A stretch of 64,000 nucleotides of DNA, taken from contig NW_023503501.1 of NCBI RefSeq assembly GCF_014529535.1, positions 7,255,745 through 7,319,744 of the forward strand, given 5' to 3'. Numbering within the stretch: position 1 is the stretch's first letter; each line of letters begins with the position of its first letter. This DNA comes from Bradysia coprophila. Lineage: Eukaryota > Arthropoda > Insecta > Diptera > Sciaridae. The position numbers were made by a program, and so were the translations under genes. Under the pieces are notes generated by a model. That model had not been told where the DNA came from. It worked only from the letters and a program-made list of their open reading frames with translations, and searched no databases. Shown here one piece after another: positions 33,954 through 45,552 of the stretch.

Positions 33954-36274
33954 CCATGATCATACCTAGACATGAAATGAGGAACAGAATTACGTAAAAT
34001 TTGTGGTCCCGACATGAGATAGTGTGAGTTTTTAGACCGTGTGAAGTATAAATAATTCGTTTTTCATCACGGCATGGCAGAGTAAAATAAACCAGGCAGG
34101 AGTGCTGGTTAACTTTACTCTGCCGTGGTTTTTAATTGATGTAAATTATTATTCTGTAGAACAAAAGTGGAAACAGAATATCTGAAAAATGTCTGCTTCA
34201 TCTTATATCTCACTTTAAAAGCTGTAATTTGAATAAGACTAAAAAAAAATATCCAAATCTATTCTAATTCATTCTAATTGGATTCTTACTAAGATTCTAA
34301 TAGTGGGATGGCATCGGGATGGCAGGAATATTTTTCGATAATTTCTTTTAAACAAATTAAATATTATTTTCCATGGTTTTCACGGTAAATCTTTTTATTG
34401 AAATCTGAAACACTTTCTCTCAAAATCGCACACGCTAATAGACCGCAAATAGTAGATTATTGTTATAAACATTTGGACAGAGGTGAATACGCTATTTTAT
34501 CTACCGACGGCGAAATGTTTCTATTCTAGTTGGATCAAAATTTTCAACGCCCACATGTGTTAGTGAAAAACTCTACATAAAATTGTACGAAATGCAAATC
34601 TTACACAAGCTAGTGTCGGGCCACATTTTATCGTACGAAATACCAGTCTAAGTATGATTAGTCTAAGAGTCTCGGTGTGAAAGAGGAAGTGGCTTCTCCG
34701 GAATCAACGTACCAGAATCTTAGTTGTATGAACTTGTTTTTATAAGTGTAAAGTCAAATGTAGGATACACTGTCTGATTATGGTATCTGAAATCCAGATA
34801 CACAAATGCTGGAATCGGTTTCATATTTTTTTTTTAGCGTACCACAGTGTACTACCACACACAAGAAATTAAGCGAAGTAAAAAAAAAAGAAGTTTTGAA
34901 AATCAAAATTAGATACACAAAAGAGAACGTACATCACAGATCCAGGTTAGCTAACCAATGGTCGTTCAATAGGTGAATAGGTCTGTCACAGGGCCACCAT
35001 ACTTATGTATCGGACAATCGACCCTGGTCAGTTCTCAGTCTGTTTAGTTTACTCCACAATTTAGGGGAAGTGTGAATTCTTTGGACTTGGCATAGTGGAT
35101 TTCGAAGTCAAACAAGATGATATTGCCACCCCTGTCGTGCCAAATTTCTTTCTGGTGGTAGTCGGTTGTGTTGAGCGATTTGGCTGTTTCATAATATTGG
35201 ATATACACAGTCAAAGTCAACCAAATTTGTGTGCGCCTCAACTGTTTTACCTTCGCTACCATTCGAGCGTGCGACCATTATACCGTATAAACGGGTAAAA
35301 CAGCTGATGTCAGGATTATACTTAGTACTACCATTTCTCTGTTTCTAGGATGACGAAATGATCAATAAAACTAGCTTTTCGACCATAGTTTTGATATTGT
35401 TGTAATTTTTCTATAATTATTTCAAGTGACAGGAGACAGGAGGTTTTATTGGTATGTAATCTACTAAATAAAAAAAAAGTAGTTTCGTAAATAAAAACAC
35501 ACAAAACGACTAAATGCAAAGTTTGAAAAATTGGATGCTTTTTGAGCAATGCTATGTTAGTTTTCAAAGACATGACGTGTTTCCATTTTGTATGTTACTA
35601 TTTCTTTGACTAGAGCTATGTTTGTATGTCTGATATATACGGCAGAGTATAGTAAATCAGGCAGGAGCGCTTGATTTGACTAGCGACCTGAATTATCTAG
35701 CCGGATTTTTTGCGAATAAAATTATTCAATTTATGTCAGAGTTCGTTTGAGTTAATTTTCATACTTTGTTAGGTCCCTTATTTGACGATTCCAAAATGAA
35801 CCGTCCTTGCCCGGTGCTCTGTGAATGTATGTATATAGTTTCATAGACATCTTTGAAACAAGCAAAAACAATTAATTTTATTCAACAACTTGGGGTAAAG
35901 TTTTGGATCCATGCAGTAAAGTTAACTAAGTTTTTGAATAAAAAATATCAACTTAACAGACTATTTGTGGTCGACAATTAAAGACACCGATATTCCAAAG
36001 GATATGAAAAACAATTTTCACCAAGGTTCTGAAAGACACTTGCGAAGGTAAACAATTTTTTTTTGTTAATTGAAATCGTCATATAAAATTTTCCACACCT
36101 AGTTGGCGCTACAGGAAAACTTTGATCGGTGTCTTAACCTATTCTTTCACAACCTTGTTCAGAACCTGTTCTTTCATAATCTTGATTTTCACGACCTTCC
36201 GATATTTTACCGGTTTTAATTAACGCTTGCAATCCCTAATTTCAATGAATAATTATAATAAACATTTTTTTAAG
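33954..36274. other. Intergenic DNA with two GGCAGAGTAAA hairpins
   Basis: No gene supported. Hairpin-type pieces of the GGCAGAGTAAA family lie at 34068-34127 and about 35639-35680. A 72-codon minus-strand frame at 35044-35262 has no recognisable family. Confidence 0.5.
34068..34127. repeat. GGCAGAGTAAA palindrome family, copy 1
   Basis: CACGGCATGGCAGAGTAAA pairs with TTTACTCTGCCGTG. Related pieces lie at 35639-35680, 45694-45727 and about 55803-55830, so this is a dispersed mini-element family. Confidence 0.7.
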
Positions 36275-36435
36275 CAACGCACTTCAAGCAAAAGTGCTAT
36301 TAATGACAGCTGTCAAATAGAGTACTTTTTGTATGAAATTTTATCCCCACTCTTTTTACAGTGTAAAATTTTGTATGGAGCACTGTCAAGTTTCAGTACC
36401 ATATTTAGTGTTCCACTTTTGCTTGAAGTGCGTTG
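36275..36435. mobile_element. MITE with 22 bp perfect terminal inverted repeats
   Basis: It begins CAACGCACTTCAAGCAAAAG and ends with the exact complement, 161 bp overall. No coding capacity. A diverged relative may lie at about 30455-30590. Confidence 0.8.
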
Positions 36436-36550
36436 TTTTAAGGCAATAAGCTCTGTTGTAAACGAAATCGAATCGAATTTTTCGAAAGTTTTGATTACAA
36501 CGATAATAAAGTTTTAGTGAATGTGTGGCTATATGCACCGGGTGCCATAT

Positions 36551-37005
36551 CTCCACTTTTAGTTATGCTATTAACAGACAGTCAAACAAAAATTATGTTG
36601 GGCATTCTATCAGTTTAAAATGACATATTAGACGTATAGCCTACATCGTGTACGAGACGTTGTTCCAATAGTTAACAAGGTCAATCGCGAATAATTAATA
36701 ACAATCACCTGCAATTTGGAAAGAAGTTCTCAGGGTTGACTATTGCAACAATCTTTAATATTGAATTCAGTACGGGTCGATTCTCGATTCCAAAGCTAAG
36801 TCCCACCTTTTGGGTAAGTCAGGTCCCTTGACTGATAATTAACACAAAATATTGTTGTTATTTTGTCATTGGTAAACTTCTTAATCAATTACACTGTTAT
36901 AAACATCTGAATTTATTTCAACTGATTTTTCATCTTGTTGAAAATTTACCATTTCTGAAGTCCAATCAAATGACAATATTTTGACCTCAAAAAATTTCTT
37001 TGAAC
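36551..37005 (-). repeat. Dispersed repeat D, inverted copy
   Basis: Inverted counterpart of 25968-26427, similar over the whole length with small differences. Confidence 0.8.
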
Positions 37006-37483
37006 TCAACCATCACATCACACGTAAGATCTAAAAATAAAAAGAAATTTGAATTAGAAGGGTGAAGCAGTTTAAGCTGCTGGAACGACAATCTAGACTA
37101 TGGTAGAAAGTCTTTTAAAGAGTACAATTTAGAAAAATTGTCTTTTTCCAGATCCTTAGGCCCACATGTCCCATCTTCGAACTTAATCTCGCAAGTTTAA
37201 TTCCTCGTCGATTAAAAAAAAATTCATCAAAATCACTTAAGATTCAAGTTATCGGCATTACAAAAAAATAATAATTACTAACAATTACGTTTTTCAAAAC
37301 ATTTCATATACACATCTCACATTAAATTATTAATATCAATCATCAGCTGTGTATTATCAGTTGTCAACAGAGTAAAATCCAGTTTTTCTGGAAAAGTTTC
37401 CAGATCCTTTGACCGACATAACCTATCTTCTCAACTTAACCTCGAGAATTTAATTCGATAATAATATTTCTGAAGACAAAAAT

Positions 37484-37780
37484 TATAGAAAAGGAGATAT
37501 AAATGGAGATAAAAAAAATGTGATATGGAGATATGAAACACCAAAATAGAGATAAGTTCCATAGAAAATTGGAGATAATAAAATCTGATGTCGGAGATAA
37601 TAAAATGAGTTTTGGAGATATTATAACTAGAAATGGAAATCGCAAATGGAGATAAAACAAATTAAAAAGTTGAGATAATAATTTCAGAAAAGTGGATAAT
37701 ATCAGAGACTAAAAATTTAAAAACGAAGATCTCAAGTGGAGATAAAAACAATTAAAAAGTGAGTTAAAAAATTTTGAAAA
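37484..37780 (+). repeat. GGAGATAA-rich degenerate repeat
   Basis: TGGAGATAA-like motifs recur many times at irregular spacing. It reads as a decayed simple tandem repeat, with no stable unit length. Confidence 0.6.
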
Positions 37781-38040
37781 GAAGATACTATAACTTAATA
37801 ATTTTAGGGTATTTTCTAACGTAAGACCCTTGACTTTCAGTCAATGGAATTAATCAATATTCAATATTTTGCGTAACTATGTTCGTTGCGGAAATACATT
37901 ATGGACTGTTTGTATAATATTACGTTCCTTGGAACTTTTTCAATCGACTCATGTGACATATTTATAAAATAAACATTGGCTTCGATTTTTTTTTTTAATT
38001 CAACTGAAGATATTTAATTCTTCAGAATATTTCATCAGAA

Positions 38041-38212
38041 TGAAGTCGTACATGAGGCGTTTCCAATAAATCAATCATAAGAGGCAACAGGTGCACCTGG
38101 CAAAAACTGGAAACTGTTAATTAAATTTTCCCCGTAGATTCTGTTCCAGTATGTCAATTCATGGGTATAATAATCAACAAGTATATTCCAACAAAAAGCA
38201 TAGTGCCTATAG
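38041..38212 (-). repeat. Inverted copies of segments at 24365 and 23676
   Basis: 38041-38123 and 38153-38212 match 24365-24446 and 23676-23735 in inverted orientation. A 97-codon minus-strand frame overlaps here but is most likely part of the repeat. Confidence 0.65.
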
Positions 38213-38268
38213 TCCAGGTACTTGTGTAATTTGAGCGCCTTAAGTTCTTTAAGATTTTTCTTTGTTAG

Positions 38269-38832
38269 ATGTTGTTTGCCACGAAAAGTTGTGGAACAAT
38301 TTTTTTTCCGGAAAATGGAAAATGGAATTACATATGAATGAAAACCTTCAAAGTCTTCTTTCAACCAGAAAAATCGTCAGAATTCCCTGCAATTCCATAG
38401 TTCTCGGATAGGCAATTCCATAGTTCTCGGATAGGCAATTCCATAGTTCTCGGATAGGGAAGACAGTGGACCATGAAGACGTGACTTATGTTTAGGTACT
38501 GATCTCTGGTGACTTCAAACTTCAAACTTGTTCAAAGTCCAATTGTTAGCCGAAAAAATGGCCAAAAACGTAAGAAATGTCTAGTATCTATAACAAATGA
38601 GAGCTAGAAACGTTAGAATTCGACATTTTTTTTGATGGGTTACTCCTTAAACAGTCACAAAAATAATTTCATCCTGAAACGGGAACGGGACGTTATCGGT
38701 AATGAGCCATACTTTCCAGAACAGCACAAATTTTTCAAAAAAACCTTGTATTTTCTGAGATAGTCAACTTTGAAGGTTTTCAGATGAATGGCTTTTCCGG
38801 TCGGAAAAACGATTTTTCGTGGCAAACAACAT
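38269..38832. mobile_element. Diverged foldback, arms 38269-38354 and 38767-38832
   Basis: Both arms carry ATGTTGTTTGCCACGAAAA and AACCTTCAAAGT blocks in opposite orientation. The 23 bp tandem triplet lies in the loop. Confidence 0.55.
38389..38457 (+). repeat. Three perfect copies of a 23 bp unit
   Basis: The unit GCAATTCCATAGTTCTCG plus GATAG is repeated three times head to tail without change. Confidence 0.95.
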
Positions 38833-39203
38833 GGAACAAAGAAAATATTAGAGAACTTAGGGCGCATTAAAAATTATTATTATTAAAAATGGTGGAACAA
38901 CTTTTTGCTTAGAATAACATTCTGCGTCGTTGAAGAAGGAGTTTTTTTCTAACAACTTAGAAACATTAATGTTAGATAATAGATTGTGGATTTGTTGCAG
39001 TGGATATGTTGAGAAAGATGTTGTTAGACTGAGCGAAAATAATACTGTGTATTTGGTATTTATAACATAAATGTCGTACAAAACAATAGCGTTATTAGTA
39101 TTGGAATTTGCTTACTAATTTCCTTTATACCGTCGTCCGGTGCTATTGCACTCTTCATATTGCTTTTGCTTACAATGAAATATTGCACGATTGATATTTC
39201 AAC

Positions 39204-39385
39204 AGGATTTGAGCACTACTTCACAGCACCGTCAATGATTGTCGGCAAGTCGGTCTTCTGTCACTTCACGCAAACAATGTTTTCACGGGCAATGTGATTT
39301 TTAAATTTCGTATCTCAAGGGACCGACTCGACGGCAGTGCCATCGCTGATCTTTGCGGTAGGGACGAAACCAATTTCCACAATCT
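39204..39385. repeat. Dispersed repeat E, copy 1
   Basis: Blocks such as AATGATTGTCGGCAAGTCGG and AAATTTCGTATCTCAA recur at about 48772-48990 in the same orientation, and at about 54715-54870 in the inverted one. No coding capacity. Confidence 0.65.
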
Positions 39386-39542
39386 ATAGCTGATCGTTAT
39401 CAATACGACATGATTATGGGAAGGCTTGATTTGACTGTAATCGTTTCCTAGAAAGTTGTGCGCCACAACCACTTGTAAAAGTGCTGATACAGTAAACTTG
39501 CGATACACAATAAACTTGAATTCACCCGAAACTTGTAAGCTT

Positions 39543-39770
39543 CAAGGCTGTATACTTTGGGGAGGTCACGCAGACCGCCATTTTATTAGATACGCGGGAA
39601 CACACCACTTCTGATGACTTTACATAAACAAAAAATTCACCACATCATCAAGACGACGAGAATCATCAGAGTAGGTGAATTTTTGTATGAAATCGGCCAT
39701 TTTATCATCAACTGTGGTATGTAACCCGCGTATCTGTATCTGCGTGACCTCCCCAAAGTATACAGCCTTG
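39543..39770. mobile_element. MITE, 32 bp terminal inverted repeats
   Basis: It begins CAAGGCTGTATACTTTGGGG and ends with the complement. 228 bp overall, no coding capacity. Confidence 0.8.
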
Positions 39771-39828
39771 GTAAGCTTCACTAATTTAGATAACGACGTT
39801 AAGTTAACGAAAAATTTCTTCTGTTCTC

Positions 39829-39957
39829 AGCTCTTTTCGCATTGTCTTAAAATGTCAAACTTGCATTTGCTGCTAAATGTTCTCAATTGAATTGAATCAA
39901 TCAAGGAAAATTGGTAACAAATGCAAGTTTGACATTTATGACAATGCGAGAAGAGCT
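39829..39957. mobile_element. Short inverted-repeat element
   Basis: AGCTCTTTTCGCATTGTC at the left is matched in near-complement at the right (GACAATGCGAGAAGAGCT). An inner pair with CAAACTTGCATTTG is also inverted. Confidence 0.7.
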
Positions 39958-39987
39958 TAAAAACAATAGTAGAACATAGCTAACGCC

Positions 39988-41203
39988 GACCCGTACGAAA
40001 CACCTATTCGTATCAAAAGCCTTTAATGTGAAACTCTTCATTTCTCTTACTTCATTTTCTTCTCTGCTGAAAAACTATTCTACCTTTTAAATCACTTACA
40101 TTATCCACTCTTTGCCTTGTTATCATATACAATTAAATTGCCGAAGGCAATATAGACAGCCCCGTACGAAGTCAAATTTCATAAATTCCTATTTAAACAG
40201 CTATATACCGCTATATTTACCTATATTTCACTGTAAATAAACATTTCACAGAGGAATATGCTATTATAAAGCTCTATATGCCTGTATATAGCTCAATATA
40301 GCTGTATATAGGTATATATAGATGTCCATATATGGAATCCCTGAAACCCCTCACACTTAACACATTATTTCCATGTTAACAGAAACTCTCTAAGCATCAT
40401 TTTTCCCACTTTATATCACTTTTAATAAAATCCAATATGGCCGCCGGCAGCCATTTTGTTAGGAAACCGAAAATAATACCGACGCTTTACATTTGTTAAT
40501 ACCTTTCAAACAAACAAAAAATCATGAAATTCGGTCAAAATTTACTCGAGATATTGACAAAATACTCCACGTTCACTGTACGGCCGAGTAGCCAGATAAG
40601 AGCTCACTCCAAGAGACCTAGCTCACGCTCCGGAGAACATAAATTCATAAAAAAAAAATTCTCTGATTGGTACGGTCAATACCTATCTAATAAAGCTAAA
40701 ACAGACGAAATATGTTCAAATTTGGCCGACCTACAAGCAAAAACTGCTTGCCGCCCTGTGCCTGTTCCACACCAAGGGGTCTAACTCACGAGTCGGTCAT
40801 CCGATTTCCATAAACTTTTTTTCTGTCGATCCGTATTGTAAATACCTTTTATTTGACGTATCACTTACAAGTTTAACGTTTAAATGTCCGGAGATATCTT
40901 CGAAAAACCGTAAAGCACTTATTGGGCCACAGCTCGATAGGGGTCGATCCAAAATCACTCATCTTCGAACTTAGCCTGTCTTTTGACATTACCAAACGGG
41001 AAAAAAAAGAATTTTCAAAATCGGATGCGTTTTACTCAAGTTATCGTGCAGACAGACAGACGGACAGACAGACGGACATTTTTTTTTCGCGGATTTGGCA
41101 TCTCTAGACAACCACAATAGGTTTCCCCTTACTCAGGGAGTCCAATTCGACGTGTTACAAACGTATGCGTAAACCTATAAGACCCCAGTACTTCGTACGG
41201 GTC
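39988..41203. mobile_element. Candidate 1.2 kb element with GACCCGTACGAA ends
   Basis: GACCCGTACGAA (39988-39999) and its complement (41192-41203) bound the region, and a further CCCCGTACGAA copy lies at 40160. Inside are TATATA-rich repeats, a CATCTTCGAACTTA block shared with the 25.3 kb array, and a GACA/GACG microsatellite at about 41050-41082. No transposase frame is seen, so this could be two or more nested elements. Confidence 0.5.
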
Positions 41204-41227
41204 TAATTACATTGGTTCCTGCGAAAG

Positions 41228-41415
41228 TCAATTTGTGATACGAGCGGAACTCATATGTGTGTGTTTATGCGCCAAGTTTTGAAAACTGTTATTTTGACAA
41301 GGTTAGAGTTTGCATATCCGAGCCGATGGCGAAATAACCAACGTGCCAAAATAACAGTTTTCAAACCGAGGTGCTTAAACACATACACACGTGAGTCCGC
41401 GAGTTCACAAATTGA
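41228..41415. mobile_element. MITE, long inverted ends
   Basis: TCAATTTGTGATACGAGCGG at the left pairs with the complementary right end. Inner AAAACTGTTATTTTG blocks are also inverted. Confidence 0.75.
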
Positions 41416-41456
41416 TCCAGAGTTAATGAATTACATGTAAATTACAGCGTAGTCAG

Positions 41457-42080
41457 TCAAAATGTAGAATAGTGTTTGTAGAATACAAAGAAATAAGGTG
41501 TGAATTTGACACATAGAGCTGAGTATTTTTTCCTAGAAAGAGTATTGGTGGGTGCCCATGTAATTTTTAGGTGTCGATTAGCATCAGCGCCACCATGTAT
41601 GTGGTACCACATGCCGAATGGTTGAAAATACATTCCGCATTTTGCTAGATCGGCGACAATCCGAGACATTGAAATATTCGGAATCGTATGTCGCGGGAAA
41701 TATATGTAACGTCCACGAAATCGATATCGAGGTTGGACGGATGTGAAGTGCACATCTAAATGCTGATCACACAAAAATGTGCAAAATGAGGAATGTCGAT
41801 CGTACCGAAAGGTTGATTGAAAAATATATTTGAGTACAGTTTTAGTTTGACCATTGATCGGATAAGTTCCTACTCAGGACAGTGATTTTTGTAGGCCATC
41901 TCGGTTTTGATAAGAAGTTTTGAGTATTGAACAGATAAGCTGAATAAGTGATTTCGGGGCGTCAACTAATGTGTAATAAAAATATAAATTTGCAAACCAA
42001 GCATTCCATTTACCGGGAAAGACATATTCCATACATGGGACGAGTATACGGCATGTTACCACAGTATCTACGACTGTAAT
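41457..42080 (-). pseudogene. Unidentified protein-like frame broken by one TGA
   Basis: On the minus strand two frames (up to about 42080, and 41820-41457) share one reading phase and are separated only by a TGA at about 41876. Together they span about 205 codons, long for random frame in such AT-rich DNA. The translation is rich in Trp, Tyr, Phe, Cys and His and does not look like low-complexity repeat. An acceptor-like ATTACAG precedes the upstream part. I do not recognise the family. It may be a decayed gene fragment, a gene with a read-through stop, or chance. Confidence 0.35.
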
Positions 42081-42718
42081 CTTCCATTAAAAAATATTTT
42101 TACACTTCTAAAATGTCTTGTCGCTTTTTTGGTAGCTATGGCAGACACAGGCAGCTGTATTGAAACAAATGCTGACAAGTGGAAACGTTCTTCATAGCTA
42201 TTTAACTAACATTCCAGCTGATTAAACAACAAAGAAAAAATATTTTGTGTATCACAAGTAGAACACTTTGGATTGATATCGATGACAACGTAAGTTTCTT
42301 TATTTTTTATCAAGAATTCACGAAGTGAACAATTAAATTCAAATAAGTCTAATACATGAACGAATGTAAAATATCAAGGTTTTAAGGGAGTGTGTTACGT
42401 CGACGCAGTCGCCACCTTATTTTGACAAATTTGCCACTGAATTTTTTTGTAGTGGAGCTGCCGTTTTTTTTATCCAGCAATATCGACATCACACGAAAAA
42501 CACAAATTTTAAATCTTATTTCATTTTTGCACGCCAAAATGAAGGAAAGATACACAAAATTAGACATCACAATCACAAATTATTCACTTTCGAACACCGA
42601 AATGGTGACATCATGAGACGTAAGAAAAGGGCATCGCTGTTCATACTTCATTAATAAATTTTTTAAAGTATAACATTTTCTGTGACTGATTTTCTGTAGA
42701 AAGCGCTGAAAAAAACGG

Positions 42719-42971
42719 TCGAATCCGATATTTTGAATTTTTGTATGGTAATTCACATTCAAACGTTGATATCTCCGTTATTTTTGAAGAATAAGAGCCG
42801 GATTTTGCAACAAATTTTTACTCAACATTTTGCACAAATGAGTTTGCCAATCAATAAAACTCCATAAAAGATGCAAACCTAGCAAAATTTGACTCTTATT
42901 CTTTAAAAACAATGGAGATATCAACGTTTTAATGTGAATTCTCATACAAAAATTCAAAATATCGGATACGA
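42719..42971. mobile_element. MITE family M2, copy 1
   Basis: TCGAATCCGATATTTTGAAT and the following AACGTTGATATCTCC block on the left are matched in complement on the right (AATATCGGATACGA). A second copy lies at 44347-44651 and a partial left end at 43167-43200. Confidence 0.8.
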
Positions 42972-43200
42972 CCACTTTTTTGCAGCGATTCTACCAAACG
43001 CGTGGATTGAAACGAATCAATCCAAGAAAAGTGGTAGTAAACGCAAGTTTGACAATGAAAAAAGATCTGAAAACAGAAAAAAAATCGTTAACCTACATTA
43101 CTATGTAATTCAAAAGTAATCCACGCTCAGTGATATGGTAGAAAGCGCTGCATAAAGCGCACTCGAATCCGATATTTCAAATTTTTGTATGGGAATTAGG

Positions 43201-44346
43201 GTGTTTTTTGCATTTCTTTTAAACGTTGTCGCTGTCGTTTTTTATACCATCAACTAGTTTTACTCATAATACTCTCAAAATGAAAGCTCCAGAAACGAAA
43301 AATGGCAGTTCTTCAATCATTTCGGGTTTTCTTTACTACTTTTAATTAATTCGAAGTGATTTTAATTAAATTCCACATGGGAATGTTTGGAATATCGATT
43401 TCAATAATAAAATAATTGTCCCAAAGCATCTATATGTGTAAATAATGTGAAATTCTACATCTTTTGTGCTCAGTGTAGAGCTGTTTTAAAACGTTATTAT
43501 CATTCGTTTCATAAATTATTAAACATTTCTTTTTCTGCAATTTGGTGATGAAAGATCCAAACTTTAATATTTTGCAGTCCAACACATGTCTCAATATGAA
43601 TTCCGTTCAATAATGATTACACAAATTGAGGTTTATTTTATACAAAGGACGCTGTTTACATGAAGCTTCCAACAGATGGCTTGTTCATATGCCCTCTTAA
43701 ACGTTTGTGTACATCGCATGACACTAGCATGCGAGTTTTTTTTTCGCTTGATGGTGTCTAGTGATTTATGGAAATATATGTATTTGTAGCGTGCGAATCG
43801 TGCTCCAATTATGGCTTTATAAATGTTGAAAATGTTAATCGAGTTCCACGAAATATTTTTTTTTTCGTTTAATCAGTTGGACATGTTTTTTGTGTGTTAA
43901 AAACACGATGACGAACTTTGTATCAATTTAAAATTGGATTGATTCAACAAAAGTGCATGAGTGTGTGCTATGGGCGCTCTGGAAAAACAATCATAATAGC
44001 GAGAAGTTTCAGCTGAGTAAATTGAACGTTTACAGAAAATCCTATTTGCTATTTATATAAAAAACAACCAATTTTTCTGAATTCTGCTATAAATTCCGTT
44101 GTCAATTGTGATCAGATCCATTATTTTGTTCCATTCGTGAAGTTCATTCCAATCTTAAATTTGCCAATTGGTGAGTGTAGATTTTTGAAAAGTAAAAAAA
44201 AATATTCATAAAATAAGAAGTTTTAATCGATAAGAAAAGAAAATAATTTGATTCAATAAACTGCCACGCAAACGGATCTATCATTCCAAGAATTTATAAA
44301 TTCACATTTAATCTGAATGCAGGCAAAAATTTAAATTAGTACTTGT
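43201..44346. other. Intergenic AT-rich DNA
   Basis: Nothing recognisable as gene, RNA or repeat beyond simple A/T runs. Confidence 0.5.
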
Positions 44347-44651
44347 TATTTTGAATTTTTGTATGGGAATTCACATTCAAACGTTGATATCTCCATTGTT
44401 TTTAAAGAATAAGAGCCAGATTTTGCTAGATTTGCATCTTTTATGGAGTTTTATCGATTGGCATACTCATTTGTGCAAAATGTTGAGTAAAAATTTTCTT
44501 CTAATTATTTCACACAAATGAGTATGCCAATCGATAAAACCCCGTAAAAGATGCAAACCTAGCAAAATCTGGCTCTTATTCTTCAAAAACAATGGAGATA
44601 TCAACGTTTGAATGTGAATTCTCATACAAAAATTTAGAATATCGGATACGA
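44347..44651. mobile_element. MITE family M2, copy 2
   Basis: Same inverted arms as 42719-42971, with the inner pair around AAGATGCAAA also inverted. The left terminus is slightly truncated. Confidence 0.8.
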
Positions 44652-45117
44652 CCGCTTTTTTGTGCAGCGCTACAAACTATACCACTAAACGCGTCTATTC
44701 ACTTCGTCCGCAATTCACTTTGGCCACAATTTGCTCGTATTGAAACTTCATATTTTTACTTGTTTCCATTTTACACAGACGAACATTTTCTACAAAATTT
44801 TGATTCTCTTTTAAGAAGTGTTGATCCTTTCATTAAGGTATCCATGTATCATAAATCTTGAATAAAAAGCAAATACTCTTTTCAAATCGACCAATTATTT
44901 GATATCGATAAAGGTCGGAAAAAATAAAAGCAATGTTGAGATCTACAGTTAATGCCGCATTTTCCATTGTAATGCAGATATTCACTACAGGCTATGGAAA
45001 ACGCAGCATAATTGTCTATTCCATCAAAGCCAAATTGCTCGTGTGTTTTCTGCCTCCGTTAATATACCAGGTCATCATTAATAACCTAGGTATATAACAA
45101 ACAAATATTTTCAGAAA

Positions 45118-45452
45118 ATGGTACTGAAGACAGAGCTGTTTGTCGCAACACTAGTGATTCTAGTGCTTCGTAAGTAAACACAATTTAGTTTTATAAAACA
45201 TTCGAAATAACTAATATGTTCCGATCAGTTCAATGTCTTCCTGCTTATGGAAAGGGTTGTAGCAACAACCGATTGAGCGCTGATAAATGTACGGGTAAAA
45301 GAATTGGTTCAAAAAGTACTTTCGAATCGTGTAAAGCCGTTGATGGAAAATGCTGCGCAACAAATCTGGACGGATCTCGTGCTTTGGGTATCAACAGAGG
45401 AGATGCAGCCGCCAGCTGTGGATATTGTTTCACTGGAAAATGTAAAGCCTAG
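45118..45452 (+). CDS. Secreted cysteine-rich peptide, two exons
   Basis: Exons 45118-45169 and 45229-45452 join in phase 1 over a 59-nt intron to give 91 residues. The first about 18 residues form a signal peptide (MVLKTELFVATLVILVLL). The mature part of about 73 residues begins QCLP and has nine cysteines, including one CC pair and a final CGYC...C cluster, with many Lys, Gly and Ser. The odd cysteine count would leave one free thiol or allow a disulfide dimer. I do not recognise the family: the spacing does not fit insect defensins, drosomycins or Kazal domains. AATAAA at 45547-45552 is a fitting poly(A) signal. An antimicrobial, salivary or venom-like role would be a guess. Confidence 0.75.
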
Positions 45453-45546
45453 TGAAAAATGGATAAACATGAAACCTTACGATCATTTTGAGTAATTAAA
45501 ATTCGTTTTTGTTTGATTTTTTAAAAATATTTTCTTCATCGAGTCC

Positions 45547-45552
45547 AATAAA
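45547..45552 (+). terminator. Poly(A) signal of the cysteine-rich peptide gene
   Basis: AATAAA 95 nt after the stop codon, in an AT-rich context. Confidence 0.6.

Noticed and set aside
35044-35262. 72-codon minus-strand frame
   Set aside because: It looks mildly protein-like but has no recognisable family, splice partners or neighbours; too little to call.
38071-38867. 97- and 70-codon minus-strand frames
   Set aside because: They lie in dispersed repeat and diverged foldback arms; no domain visible.
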